Assembly: GCA_037176705.1 (NCBI GenBank)
Contig: CM073891.1
Location: 96,779,827-96,843,826 of the forward strand
Reading direction: 5' to 3'
From: Molossus alvarezi
Taxonomy: Eukaryota > Chordata > Mammalia > Chiroptera > Molossidae
DNA: 64,000 bases
Shown here: positions 34,001-41,443 of the stretch, piece after piece
Layout of the letters: each line of letters opens with the position of its first letter
How positions within the stretch are numbered: the stretch's first letter is position 1
Notes under the pieces: generated by a model
Told to the model about the DNA's origin: nothing
The model's database searches: none
Seen by the model: the letters and a program-made list of their open reading frames with translations, nothing else
Translations under genes and position numbers: made by a program

Positions 34001-34671
34001 TTTAAAGTCTCCTCATCTGAGCCCTGGCTGGTTTGGCTCAGCGGCTAGAGCGTCTGCCTGCGGTCCGGAGAGACCCGGGTTCGGTTCCCGCTAAGGGCAT
34101 GTACCTCGGTTGCAGTTTGTCCCCGACCCTGGTTGGTCGTGCGGGTGGCAGCCACTCGATGTGTCCCTTTCACATCGATGTTTCCCTCTCTCTCTCTTCC
34201 TCTCTCTCCCTCCCACTCTGTCTGTACAAAAAATGGAAAAATGTCCTCGGATGAGGATAAAAAAAAAAAAAAAGTCTCCTCATCTGAGACCAGTGAAGAC
34301 CCTCATGGTGCAGGACAGCCTGAGACATATGGATGGGGCCCGTGCTTATGCTCACAGGCCTAACGATTTGCAGGAAGAACCCTGGATCCCTAAGGACCCA
34401 CAGGCAGGCAGAACTCCCGGCCCCTTCTCACCTCACCCTGAAAGAAACTGGGCTTCACAGGTGTTTTCTCTTCTGGTTTGCAGATCCAGCCAGCGGGAGC
34501 AGCGTTGACTGGGCGTATGATAATGGCATCAAGTATGCATTCACTTTTGAGTTAAGAGATACTGGGCACTATGGTTTCCTCCTGCCAGCCAACCAGATCA
34601 TCCCCACTGCAGAGGAGACCTGGCTGGGGCTGAAGACCATCATGGAGCATGTGCGGGACCACCTCTACTAG
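10591..34671 (+). CDS. CPA4: Carboxypeptidase A4, complete (11 coding exons)
   Basis: Secreted M14A zinc carboxypeptidase zymogen. Exons: 10591-10658, 16661-16742, 17150-17284, 18483-18581, 21699-21800, 23055-23159, 23870-23980, 25971-26061, 27671-27870, 28924-29008, 34484-34671. They sum to 1266 nt, that is 421 residues, the length of human CPA4. Residues 1-16 are a signal peptide. The propeptide ends at Arg113 before SGNNFNYG. Zinc ligands are His181, Glu184 (HSRE) and His308; Glu382 is the catalytic base; Arg183, Arg239, Asn256, Arg257 and Tyr360 bind substrate; Cys250 and Cys273 form the family disulfide; Asn260 is in an NxS site. Numbering is bovine CPA plus 112. Odd points: Val367 where the family has Ile255, four extra cysteines (21, 57, 58, 169), and a GTCATG donor after exon 6. 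CPA4 rather than CPA1 or CPA2 is indicated by [21 protein letters not shown] and [10 protein letters not shown]. Confidence 0.96.
10755..10895 (+). repeat. MIR
   Basis: Degraded sense MIR: gacctgggctcctatccca, then ctctgccctgtgtcacc, then cgagttacttatctctc. Confidence 0.55.
11340..11510 (-). repeat. MIR
   Basis: Antisense MIR with gaaacctgcccaaggccact, then tagctggtaagcagggg. Confidence 0.75.
11862..12152 (+). repeat. Ves SINE (type A) with (AT)n tail
   Basis: Sense copy in the Tigger element. Its tail has turned into an AT dinucleotide run. Duplication atattttatt before 11861 and again near 12155-12164. Confidence 0.92.
12107..12148. repeat. (AT)n microsatellite
   Basis: About 21 AT units grown from the A tail of the Ves SINE; likely length-polymorphic. 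Confidence 0.9.
13535..13794 (-). repeat. Ves SINE (type A)
   Basis: Antisense copy with the inverted repeat atcctcacccaagga. Duplication cttccaggtattt / cctccaggttttg. Confidence 0.92.
13935..14110 (+). repeat. Ancient interspersed repeat, family unassigned
   Basis: Phrases such as gcagcgtgtgcaaaggcatgg match a common old mammalian repeat of which other parts appear at 38490-38690 and 63380-63960. Confidence 0.45.
14145..14540 (+). repeat. LTR-like repeat, copy 2
   Basis: Uninterrupted sister of 3650-4220 in the same orientation. It serves as the empty-site reference for the 130-bp insert in that copy. Confidence 0.5.
16022..16150 (-). repeat. L1 3' end fragment
   Basis: Antisense tail of a laurasiatherian-type L1: ttaattgaatttgtgggggt, gacattggttcacaaca, ggtttcaggtggacaactc. 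Confidence 0.7.
16661..16742 (+). CDS. CPA4: CPA4 coding exon 2
   Basis: 82 nt, propeptide. Residues [18 protein letters not shown] and on to NFK. Acceptor is a long T tract plus CTCCAG; donor GTACTG. Ends in phase 0. Confidence 0.95.
17150..17284 (+). CDS. CPA4: CPA4 coding exon 3
   Basis: 135 nt, residues 51-95 of the propeptide. VDVLVP...VTIEDLQ is typical. The segment TCCTLGL (56-62) departs from the usual W-R/K-x-P-x(4)-P pattern of the family and adds Cys57 and Cys58. Acceptor CTCTTCAG, donor GTGAGT. Confidence 0.95.
17455..17605 (+). repeat. MIR, left part
   Basis: Sense MIR (gtgtgactttggacgagc, acctcttgagcctgtttc). It is interrupted by the head-only SINE and continues to about 17800. 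Confidence 0.75.
17606..17713 (-). repeat. Head-only Ves SINE
   Basis: Only the tRNA-like head is present (17629-17712, 84 nt, antisense). It stops after the B box at ggcacgtacc and passes directly into an A/AAT-rich tail. It has a perfect 11-bp target duplication, atacaatttat, at 17595-17605 and 17714-17724. This was therefore a complete insertion, not a later deletion product of a longer one. A second copy with the same breakpoint is at 47125. Confidence 0.9.
17714..17800 (+). repeat. MIR, right part
   Basis: Continuation of the MIR at 17455 (ctaacagtgcctggtatg). Confidence 0.65.
18483..18581 (+). CDS. CPA4: CPA4 coding exon 4 (activation site)
   Basis: 99 nt, residues 96-128. It carries the acidic connecting segment and the cleavage site QER113|S114GNN that frees the mature enzyme, then [12 protein letters not shown]. 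Acceptor TTTTAG, donor GTAAGT. Confidence 0.95.
18582..20749 (+). other. CPA4: CPA4 intron 4, left 2.2 kb
   Basis: No SINE lies here, which is unusual for this window. LINE-like wording appears at about 20330-20540, and nothing else was identified. Confidence 0.4.
20750..21033 (-). repeat. Ves SINE (type A) with expanded GA tract
   Basis: Antisense copy; duplication near tgctaattttttt / tgctaagttttttt. Its purine tract (20806-20866) holds a short tandem array of a unit like ggaggggaggagagag. Confidence 0.9.
21110..21375 (+). repeat. Ves SINE (type A)
   Basis: Sense copy. Duplication aagagcctgggct ends at 21109 and recurs from about 21375. Confidence 0.93.
21699..21800 (+). CDS. CPA4: CPA4 coding exon 5
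   Basis: 102 nt, residues 129-162 ([12 protein letters not shown] to RPMYVLK), start of the catalytic domain. Acceptor ACATTAG, donor GTAAGG. Confidence 0.95.
21801..23054 (+). other. CPA4: CPA4 intron 5
   Basis: 1.25 kb with no repeat I could name apart from a G run near 22051-22060. AT-rich stretches at 22150-22560 may be conserved non-coding sequence; nothing is claimed. Confidence 0.4.
23055..23159 (+). CDS. CPA4: CPA4 coding exon 6 (zinc ligands)
   Basis: 105 nt, residues 163-197. It contains NAGIHSREW with zinc ligands His181 and Glu184 and the substrate-binding Arg183. Cys169 (GRDCQRP) is not expected from the human protein. Acceptor CCGCAG. The donor AAG|GTCATG fits poorly at +3 to +6. 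The reading frame and homology place it here, and no better GT lies close by. Skipping the exon would stay in frame but remove two of three zinc ligands. Confidence 0.93.
23870..23980 (+). CDS. CPA4: CPA4 coding exon 7
   Basis: 111 nt, residues 198-234 ([12 protein letters not shown] to [11 protein letters not shown]). Acceptor GCTTAG, donor GTGAGT. Confidence 0.95.
24280..24533 (-). repeat. Ves SINE (type A)
   Basis: Antisense copy with a G run in the GA tract. Duplication tctctgatgtatttt on both sides. Confidence 0.93.
24673..24915 (+). repeat. Ves SINE (type B)
   Basis: Sense copy. Duplication taaaggttct before and after. Confidence 0.92.
24981..25235 (-). repeat. Ves SINE (type A)
   Basis: Antisense copy. 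Duplication tatatctgtgtt at 24968-24980 and 25236-25247. The GA tract holds a pure (GA)n run at 25058-25090. Part of the middle is missing near 25170. Confidence 0.92.
25248..25470 (-). repeat. Ves SINE (type B)
   Basis: Antisense copy lying almost directly after the previous one; the fourth Ves within 1.2 kb. Confidence 0.88.
25971..26061 (+). CDS. CPA4: CPA4 coding exon 8
   Basis: 91 nt, residues 235-265 ([10 protein letters not shown] to NWNASFAG). It holds Arg239, Cys250, Asn256, Arg257 and the Asn260 glycosylation site. Acceptor TTTTTCAG, donor GTAGGT, phase 1. Confidence 0.95.
26062..26210 (+). repeat. MIR remnant
   Basis: Weak sense MIR directly after the donor: ccattgctgactcactgaga, then gacttgggcaaatatc. 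Confidence 0.4.
26430..26674 (-). repeat. Ves SINE (type A)
   Basis: Antisense copy with atcctcacccaagtg at its tail side and a head ending agccagggc. No clear duplication. Confidence 0.88.
26815..26990 (-). repeat. MIR
   Basis: Antisense MIR: ccatatattatcttatttac, then gaaatgagacagggttagc. Confidence 0.6.
26991..27670 (+). other. CPA4: CPA4 intron 8, right part
   Basis: Repeat-poor. The AT-rich stretch 27230-27420 contains several ttaatta motifs. No element was identified. Confidence 0.4.
27671..27870 (+). CDS. CPA4: CPA4 coding exon 9
   Basis: 200 nt, up to residue 331. Includes Cys273, the third zinc ligand His308 in FIDLHSYSQ, and LLMYPYGY. Acceptor is a C tract plus ACAG, donor GTGAGT. 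Confidence 0.95.
27871..28923 (+). other. CPA4: CPA4 intron 9
   Basis: 1.05 kb without any SINE or recognised repeat. Open frames here lack family features. Confidence 0.45.
28924..29008 (+). CDS. CPA4: CPA4 coding exon 10
   Basis: 85 nt, [20 protein letters not shown] to TTV, ending one base into the Tyr360 codon. Acceptor CCTCCTAG, donor GTAAGT. Confidence 0.95.
29781..29960 (+). repeat. Ves SINE (type B), shortened
   Basis: Sense copy lacking part of the head after the B box region. Duplication aagttagtgcccttct / aagctagtgcccttct. Confidence 0.9.
30862..31077 (-). repeat. Ves SINE (type B)
   Basis: Antisense copy. Perfect duplication ctttcctgtctttt at 30848-30861 and 31078-31091. Confidence 0.93.
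31105..31331 (-). repeat. Ves SINE (type B)
   Basis: Antisense copy beginning at the T-rich ttttattgatcttagag and ending gaccagggct. Confidence 0.87.
31660..31815 (+). repeat. Old L1 fragment
   Basis: Wording such as gagtgtccatcaacag and tagatagtatgatcccattt fits the 3' part of an old L1. Low information. Confidence 0.4.
31941..32196 (-). repeat. Ves SINE (type A)
   Basis: Antisense copy. Perfect 18-bp duplication gcctccttcctgaatttt at 31923-31940 and 32197-32214. Confidence 0.95.
32286..32533 (-). repeat. Ves SINE (type A)
   Basis: Antisense copy that has lost the inverted repeat. Duplication gccaatgcctgtt / gccaatgtctgtt. Confidence 0.92.
32805..33005 (+). repeat. MIR
   Basis: Sense MIR: gacctcatctgaaaaacaag, then aataatacctaccctcactg. 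Confidence 0.7.
33047..33271 (-). repeat. Ves SINE (type B)
   Basis: Antisense copy. Duplication tacgctttgtactctt / tatgctttgcactctt. Confidence 0.92.
33390..33960 (+). repeat. Old interspersed repeat, family unassigned
   Basis: Wording of a common mammalian repeat: cctaaaacttagcagctta, then aaacaacgaacatttg, then ctgtgggtcaggaactc, and ggtggaagccacagtagc later. I could not name the family. Confidence 0.5.
34021..34270 (+). repeat. Ves SINE (type A)
   Basis: Sense copy with a clean inverted repeat. Perfect duplication aaagtctcctcatctga at 34004-34020 and directly after the A tail. Confidence 0.95.
34484..34671 (+). CDS. CPA4: CPA4 last coding exon
   Basis: 188 nt, residues 360-421 and TAG (34669-34671). 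Completes Tyr360 (Tyr248). GSSVDW puts Val at the position equivalent to 255, and FELRDTG holds catalytic Glu382. Acceptor GTTTGCAG. It has the same length and phase as the last CPA2 exon. Confidence 0.96.
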
Positions 34672-34732
34672 ATGGGGAGCCTGCTCCGTCTGCACGTACT
34701 TATCCCCATGTATTACACACTCTGAAGACACT

Positions 34733-34738
34733 ATTAAA
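34733..34738 (+). promoter_or_regulatory. CPA4: CPA4 polyadenylation signal (proximal)
   Basis: ATTAAA 61 nt after the stop codon. A farther AATAAA at 35748-35753 lies in L2-like sequence and could serve a longer 3' UTR. Confidence 0.6.
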
Positions 34739-34759
34739 GGGAGCATGTGTCAGAGCCTC

Positions 34760-36465
34760 TGGCTTTGGAGAGGACACAGGTCAGCCCTCTGCAGCACCTC
34801 TCCCTGAAATCCCTGCATTGTGGTGGCACACCTGAGAGGGGGGCTTCTGACACTTGCCATATTTTTGTCCTGCTGTTTTGCCGAGCCCTTTGGATGGCTT
34901 TCCTTAGGCCACACTTAGGCTCACCCCTTACTGGGGCATGTCTCTACCTCGTTTTTGGGACAAAAGGGTATCTGAGATGGTTCTCGAATCTTATCCAATC
35001 TAGCCAAGCTTGGTGACCTTGCTCTGTGGGGGCCCCAAGGCAGGCGCTATGGGAAACAATGCAGTTGGTCTCAAAGATGATGCAGAAAGGACTTCTTTAA
35101 TTTATCTCTCTCCTTATTGAACATATTTTTCTTTGAAAAACAAATCCTGCAGGGTCATCACGTTAGATCATCCTAGCCCCCACTCTTATTTTTGTATGTT
35201 TTTAGCCTGAATACAAAGTAGGGGATCACTTTTCATCACTGGGCCCCAGATTCCCAGGTACTACAGTCCTGATCACATTCTTCCTTTTATTATTCAGGGT
35301 CACTGGGATCAGAAGGGCGTCTGTGTCACTATAGGGACTGCTCATCCAGAAACCCTGGATAAAGCGATGCTCTAACAGCAGGATTGCTAAATTATCCTCT
35401 TCTGTCCCATGCTCACCTCCACTTCGCCTTTGAACTTACTTCAAAGATGTTGCCCTTACCCTACAAGTCCTAAATCACTCCTCTGGCCTGGATAATCTCA
35501 CTGCCTTGGCACATTCCTGTCTGTGCTCCGGTGTACCTTGTATTTCCTTCTCCTTTTTTTTTTTTTAAAGTCTTTTATTTTGCACCCTGGCCCATGAGTA
35601 CCACGGTGGAGCCAGGCCTCATCAGTCAAGCTCCACTTGTTCCATTCTGCCTTAGCATGTTCCATCTGTACCCCCCCCCCAAACATGTCTGTAAATCTTA
35701 TCCTTCTGCCTAGGATTTGTGCAGCATCTGGTGTGTGCTCATACGCCAATAAATATTCAATATGAGTCTTATGATTGTCTCCTATTCTTCACCTTTACCT
35801 GAATGGAACCAAGCCACGATTTTGAATATGCAGCTCTTTATAACGTCAAAAGTTCATTTTAATCCCTATTCTTATCACATGACATGTAGGAAGACCTTCT
35901 CCATCAGGTCGAGGGGCCTCCAGGGCTGTGTTGCCTTGGTGATTTCAGTCTGGTCCTGGGTCTAGTTCTTAGTTTTTCAGCTCAGAAGCTTGATATTCTC
36001 AGTGTCCGTGTTGATTAGACTCAGGGATGCTGACTCACGCCTACAGAGCTCAGATGAGGCAGATGATAAAACCAGAATACGAATTTATTAATTTACATTA
36101 TGGCATATAACTATTTAGTGAATTGAATCCTCACGTCGGCCTGGATAGTACATTCTCTCCCTGTAGGCAAGATACATGGAAAGCCAAATTATAATCACAA
36201 GGTTGTTTAGTGAACGAGGCATCAGAGCAAGGAAAGTTAATTACAGTCTATGATTAGAATTTTTAATGGTATCGAGCTCTAATACATGATATATCTAATT
36301 CTATAACCAGAACACACCTGTCAGCCAGCCAGCTGCTTGCTTGTGCTGGCTGGTCAGGGCTGCCTGCGACCGAATAGTGCCTCGGTCGGCATGGCAGTGC
36401 TCACCTCTGTGACTCACCCGTCACCTGCTGCCTTTGTGTCTCCCATCCCAAGATGGAGATTGTCC
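34760..36465. other. Intergenic, downstream of CPA4
   Basis: Apart from L2-like wording at about 35690-35765 (ending at the AATAAA of 35748) no element was recognised. The first kilobase could be an extended CPA4 3' UTR. Confidence 0.4.
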
Positions 36466-36493
36466 TTTAGATTCATTAAGGGAAAGAGTTCTT

Positions 36494-36719
36494 TTTTTTT
36501 TTATCCTCACCCGAGGACACTTTTCCATTTTTTGTTCAGATAGAGTGTGGGGGGGGAGACATCGACGTGAAAGGGACACATTCAGTGCCCGCCACCCGCA
36601 CAACCAACCAGGGCCGGGGACAAACTGCAACCGAAGTACACGCCCTTAGCGGGAACGGAACCCGGGTCTCTCTGGACCGCAGGCTGACGCTCCAACTGCT
36701 GAGCCAAACTGGCCAGGGC
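36494..36719 (-). repeat. Ves SINE (type A)
   Basis: Antisense copy inserted in an L1. Duplication aagggaaagagttctt / aagggaaagatttctt. Confidence 0.93.
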
Positions 36720-37400
36720 AAGGGAAAGATTTCTTAAACAGGATGTAAAAAGCCATAAAAAGAATACCTGCAACTATAATAAAATTAAGAACTTCTATTT
36801 ATTAAAAGACACCATAAAAAAACTGAAGAAAGTTACAAACCAGGGGAAGATATTCACAATATTTAAAATATACATAACAGACAAAGGACAGATAAAGAAT
36901 TCCTACAGATAAATAAGAAAATCACAGATAATTCAATAGAAAAATAGACAAAATAAAGGAGCAAGCATGTCACATAAGAGCCATGTCTGATAAACATATG
37001 AAGAGATGATTAGCGACGGAGGACATACAAATCAAGACCACAATGAGATGCCATTGTATACTCCTTCAATTTATAAAACTAAAAAATGTTGGAGAGGATG
37101 TAGATGCTAGAGCTCATAGATACATTATTGGTGAGCATATGAATTAGTAAAAGCACTTTGGAAAACAGTTTGGCATTATCTTCTAAAGTCCATACTTTAT
37201 GACCCAGCTATTCTATCCCAGGCATAACCCACCCCACCCTCCACCAATTCTTGCACATGTAAAACAGGAGATACATATGAGAATGTTCCTAGCAACACTG
37301 TTCATAATAGCAAAAGCCCTCAGTGGGAGAATAGGTGAATAAATATGGTATTTTCACATACTGAAAAATATTATACAACATCAAAATTTAGTATGATTTT
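36720..37400 (+). mobile_element. Old L1, ORF2 3' region
   Basis: Sense remnant of the region coding the ORF2 C-terminus. It is recognised from gatttcttaaacagga, aaaagacaccataaa, accacaatgagatgccat, ggaaaacagtttggcat, tatgacccagctattcta and gcaacactgttcataatagc. Stops fill every frame, so it is dead. The Ves at 36494 interrupts its left end. Confidence 0.75.
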
Positions 37401-38139
37401 TTTCAAGAAAGTTCCAAATAACTGGAAAACAATGTATATACATTGTTTTAAGGAAGACATACAAAATTTGATAAAACTACAAAAAGGGATGCAAGATGTA
37501 GGAGAGATGCCCAGACCCCCTTTTCCTGGTCAAGTGCACCGATTCCTAGTTGCTCTGAGTACTGGCTGCCAACAGCTCAAGGCTCCATCCTTCTCTGAAA
37601 AATTGCCCTTAGCCAAATGGGGGGCCTCACCCAGGAGGCTCTGCACCCACCCAAAGGTCAGTCAATGACTGACTGACTTGGGGGTACAAAGAGTTAGTCT
37701 TTTGCCTCGAGGTGGGTCAATGTTATAGTGCAATGTGTGCTCTAGCCGTCTCCAGCTGATTTCTGCATTCTTGCCTGGCTTTTCCCCAGCACCACCTTGC
37801 TTCCCCAAATTCCCTACTTCTGAGCACTTCTTCAATACATCACTTAAACCCGAACCCCATCATCTCAGTCTCTGCTTCTAGGGAAAGAGACTTCAGACAG
37901 TAAGAAACTAAGAAGCTGGGATTCTGAATGATGATGAGGACAGGCAGGGGGACGAGATGGGGATCGGGGCCCTACGGTTAGATAACGAAACCCAGCTTTT
38001 GTTTTAGGTTCTGTCTTTTCAGATTTTTATTACATGATTTAAAGAATCCTAATTAAATAGCTAAATAAATAATAAAAGAGGATCATGCAGGGATCAATGA
38101 TGAGCATACCATTAACCAAGGATTATGATCAATCTATTT

Positions 38140-38386
38140 ATTTATTTTTTGGTAAATCCTCATCTGAGGATATTTTTTCCATTGATTTTTAGAGAGAGTA
38201 GAAAGGAGGGTGAGAGAGGGAGAAAAAGAAAGAGAGAAACACATGATTGGTTGCCTCCCAGATGCTCCCTGACCAGGGTCAGGGATCCAACCTGTAACCC
38301 AGGTACATGCCCTTGACTGGGAATCGAACCCGAGACCCTTCAGTTCTCTGGTCAATGCTCTAACCACTGAGCAACACTGGCCAGGG
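38140..38386 (-). repeat. Ves SINE (type A)
   Basis: Antisense copy with atcctcatctgaggat, a perfect inverted repeat. Duplication tgatcaatctattt / tgattaatctattt. Confidence 0.92.
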
Positions 38387-38489
38387 TGATTAATCTATTT
38401 TTCTGCAGCTGAAATCTAATTTGAAGAATGTTTATAAAGATACAGATTTTCACACAAAAAGGTGTTACTAGTCATCATACCGTGATTGT

Positions 38490-38690
38490 GTGTCTACCGT
38501 GCGCCAGGGACAGTTTTAGGTGCCGGCAATGCAATGGAAACAAAGAAGACAAACGTCTCTTCTTGTGTGGAATTTCATTGTAGTTGGAGAGACAGGAAAT
38601 ACTCGAGTAAACAAATTAAAAAATTTAATTTGGGTAATGAGAAGTGTTTTAAATAAAACAAAACTGGCAGCTGTAAGAGTGATGGGCTGT
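38490..38690 (+). repeat. Ancient interspersed repeat, family unassigned
   Basis: Wording gtgtctaccgtgcgccaggg, then ggtgccggcaatgcaatgg is that of the same old repeat seen at 63380-63960. Confidence 0.45.
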
Positions 38691-38794
38691 GGTGGGGCCT
38701 CTACTTTGGGAAACTTAGAAAAGATCACCATTGGGATTGTATATAAAACTGTTCTTCACTTTCTTCTTCGTATTCTTTTTATGCTCCCCCAAAC

Positions 38795-38900
38795 CACGCG
38801 AGAAAGGTGGGCTGGATGTTATTATCCACATTTTACAGGGGGGAAATTTCAAGAGCAATATGTGTCCTGCCCAAGACAAAGAATTAATATGTTCTATTTA
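38795..38900 (-). repeat. MIR
   Basis: Antisense MIR: ttatccacattttacagggg and tgtcctgcccaagacaaag. Confidence 0.6.
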
Positions 38901-38942
38901 GGCCCCACTGAAAAAGAGAAAACTGAAACCATAAACATTCTT

Positions 38943-39178
38943 TTTCTTTATATCCTCACCCGAGGACATTTTTTTTTTTTCATTCACCTTCAGATAGAGT
39001 GGGAGAAAAAGAGGAAGGAAGACCCAGAGAAAGAAATATTGACTGGTTACCACCTACACGACCCCAACCAGGGCGGGGACAAACTGCAACCGAGGTACAT
39101 GCCCTTAGCGGGAACCGAACCCAGGTCTCTCTGGTTCACAGGCCGACGCTCTAACCACTGAGTCAAACCGACTGGGGC
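38943..39178 (-). repeat. Ves SINE (type A)
   Basis: Antisense copy. Duplication aacattctt on both sides. Confidence 0.9.
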
Positions 39179-39589
39179 AACATTCTTAAGTTTCTGAAAT
39201 ACACTGCAGTTCAAGAGGCTTTTGTATGAAATCAGTCTCTATGAAATTTTCTACTGTTAAGGACACCAGTGAGCATTGATTATAGAAAAAAGTATTTTGA
39301 GTTCTTTATGTTTGTTTGTTTGTAGTATGGGGAGAGGGTTTGCTGAGCCATCTCTTGGCCTTACATGGAGTCCTGATGGGGACCAAGAGAAGACCTCCCC
39401 AAAGTAGCCGGCAGGCTGAAGGATACAATTCATGGCTACGGATGGGATTAGGTGCTGTCTGCGTGCTGCCCACTTAGAGCTGGAGCCAGACATTGACCTG
39501 CCAGCCTACTGCCAGGCAGGCCACACCCACTTCTGTCTCCGGGGTTACAGATGGTGTGGAGAACGGAGTAGCCCAGCTCCTTTACTCAG

Positions 39590-39760
39590 CCACGTGGCCT
39601 TGGACCATGAAGGAACCTCTGGGAGCCCAGGTTCCTCATCTTTAAAATGAGAATAATAATATTATTTACAACGGCTTATCAAGAGAGTTTAGGAAGCTAC
39701 TGTGCTCAGCACCGTACCTGGCAGTCCAAGCACAATGTTAGCTGGAATTGTTTTTCTTAC
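39590..39760 (+). repeat. MIR
   Basis: Sense MIR: ggttcctcatctttaaaatg, then agaataataatattatttac. Confidence 0.7.
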
Positions 39761-39839
39761 CAAGTGGTGGACATTCATTTATGGATTAAGTCATTGACAT
39801 TTCCCCTAATTGGAAGACTAATTTTTTTTTAAACTTTTC

Positions 39840-40053
39840 TTTTTTTTTTTTTTCAGATAGAGTGGGAGGGAGAGAGCGAGAGAGAGAGAAACATGGACGT
39901 GAGAGGGACACATTGGCTGGCTGCCTCCTGGATGACCCCAACAAGGGCTGAGGACGAACCACAACTGAGGTACATGCCCTTGACCAGAACTGAACCCACA
40001 ACTGATTGATCCACAGGCCGATGCTCTAAGCGCTGAGCCAAACCGGCCAGGGC
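39840..40053 (-). repeat. Ves SINE (type A), tail-truncated
   Basis: Antisense copy without the inverted repeat. Duplication ttttaaacttttc / tttaaaaacttttc. Confidence 0.9.
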
Positions 40054-41164
40054 TTTAAAAACTTTTCATGAGACTTAATGGGAAAGATTTCAACAGTTCA
40101 CAGAAAATCACTAGTTGGATGTTAAATTATTTTTAGTATTTGGGTGTGGAAATATTGGGGTTCTTTCTCTCCCCATGTTAAATAGAAGTGGATGCCCTTT
40201 CACTGGACTAATACAAAGAATCATTGCCTAAAACCCTCCCCGGTCCGGCTTCCCAGCACAACCGTGTCAAGTACGTGGGTCATCTTTGGTTTTCACAGGT
40301 GCTGGGGAGGCCCTGCTTAAGTCTATTTTGAGGGTATGTCCCAGCTCTGGAATGTCCTATGTAGATCACACTTCTTTTATATCACTATATTAAGACCAAC
40401 TATGAAGAATCATTTTTATCATCATCATCCTTATCTCTCTGTTTGATGAATTCTGGAATTTTGCCAAAACAGACAGCTTGTAAAAGAAATTCTCTCCACC
40501 ATTTGTACTGAGCCTTAAATCATGAACACCAGCTGTTTCTTGTATTTGAAGTAAAGCTCCAGGTGTGTTGGGAGCATCCAGAGAGCACGGGCAGTTTTTT
40601 CCTCCTCTAGAATATATGGGTATTGTGGTGCAGCTGGCCAATTTGCTCCTTTAATGCAGAAAGCGAATCTCCTCATTTTCTGGATTTCATACAAGGCCAC
40701 GCTCAGCAGCCAGTAAATATTTGTTGATTCGATTTGCTGCAGGGCAGCAAATTAACAGTTGCATAAGCCGCGCGTTCAACAAGTTAGGGCAGCAGGAAAA
40801 GAGTACTTTTTCCAACAAATATTATCAGGGGATTTCTGGAAAACAGATTGGAATGTATGTCCCTAAATTCTAAGAGAGACAGAACATAAATCAAACCTTC
40901 AGAGATAAGGAAGACTTGATATTTGTTAAATTGCTTGCATTTTTGTAATGATTTATAGTTTAAAAATGTTTTTGTAGATATAGGATAATTAAATTATCAC
41001 AACCACCTGATGATCTGTGCCGACTGGGTATTCCTGTCCCTGTTGAACTGAGAGCAAGCAGTACTGTGCCCAGGCGCACACGGGGGAATGGTGGTGTCCC
41101 AAGGCTGTCTCTACAGATTGTTACTGAGAAAGCCAAGAGGCCACCATTATGTGGACTTTGTTTT
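40054..41164. other. Intergenic, mostly unclassified
   Basis: A probable antisense MIR remnant lies at 40975-41085. The rest shows no recognised feature. Confidence 0.4.
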
Positions 41165-41182
41165 TGAACTTGAATATCGTTA

Positions 41183-41428
41183 TTTTATTTTTTATTCTCA
41201 CCCGAGGACATTTTTGCATTTATCTTCAGATAGACCAGGAGGGAAAGAGGGAGGAAGAGAGAGAAACATCGACGTGAAGGAGATACATCGAGTGGTTGCC
41301 ACCCCCACAACCCCAACTGGGGCTGGGGACAAACTGCAACCGAGGTACGTGTCCTTAGTGGGAACCGAACCTGGGACTTTCTGGTCCACGGGCCGATGCT
41401 CTAACTGCTGAGCCAAGCCGGCCAGGGC
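41183..41428 (-). repeat. Ves SINE (type A)
   Basis: Antisense copy. Duplication tgaacttgaatatc on both sides. Confidence 0.93.
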
Positions 41429-41443
41429 TGAACTTGAATATCT

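Noticed and set aside
7304..34671. Gene conversion between the last exons of CPA2 and CPA4
   Set aside because: The exons are similar throughout but differ steadily along their length, as expected of old paralogs; no identical tract stands out.
38520..39161. 213-codon + strand open frame, the longest in the window
   Set aside because: It runs through an old interspersed repeat, a MIR and an antisense Ves SINE, and its last third is the common Ves translation. No family signature.
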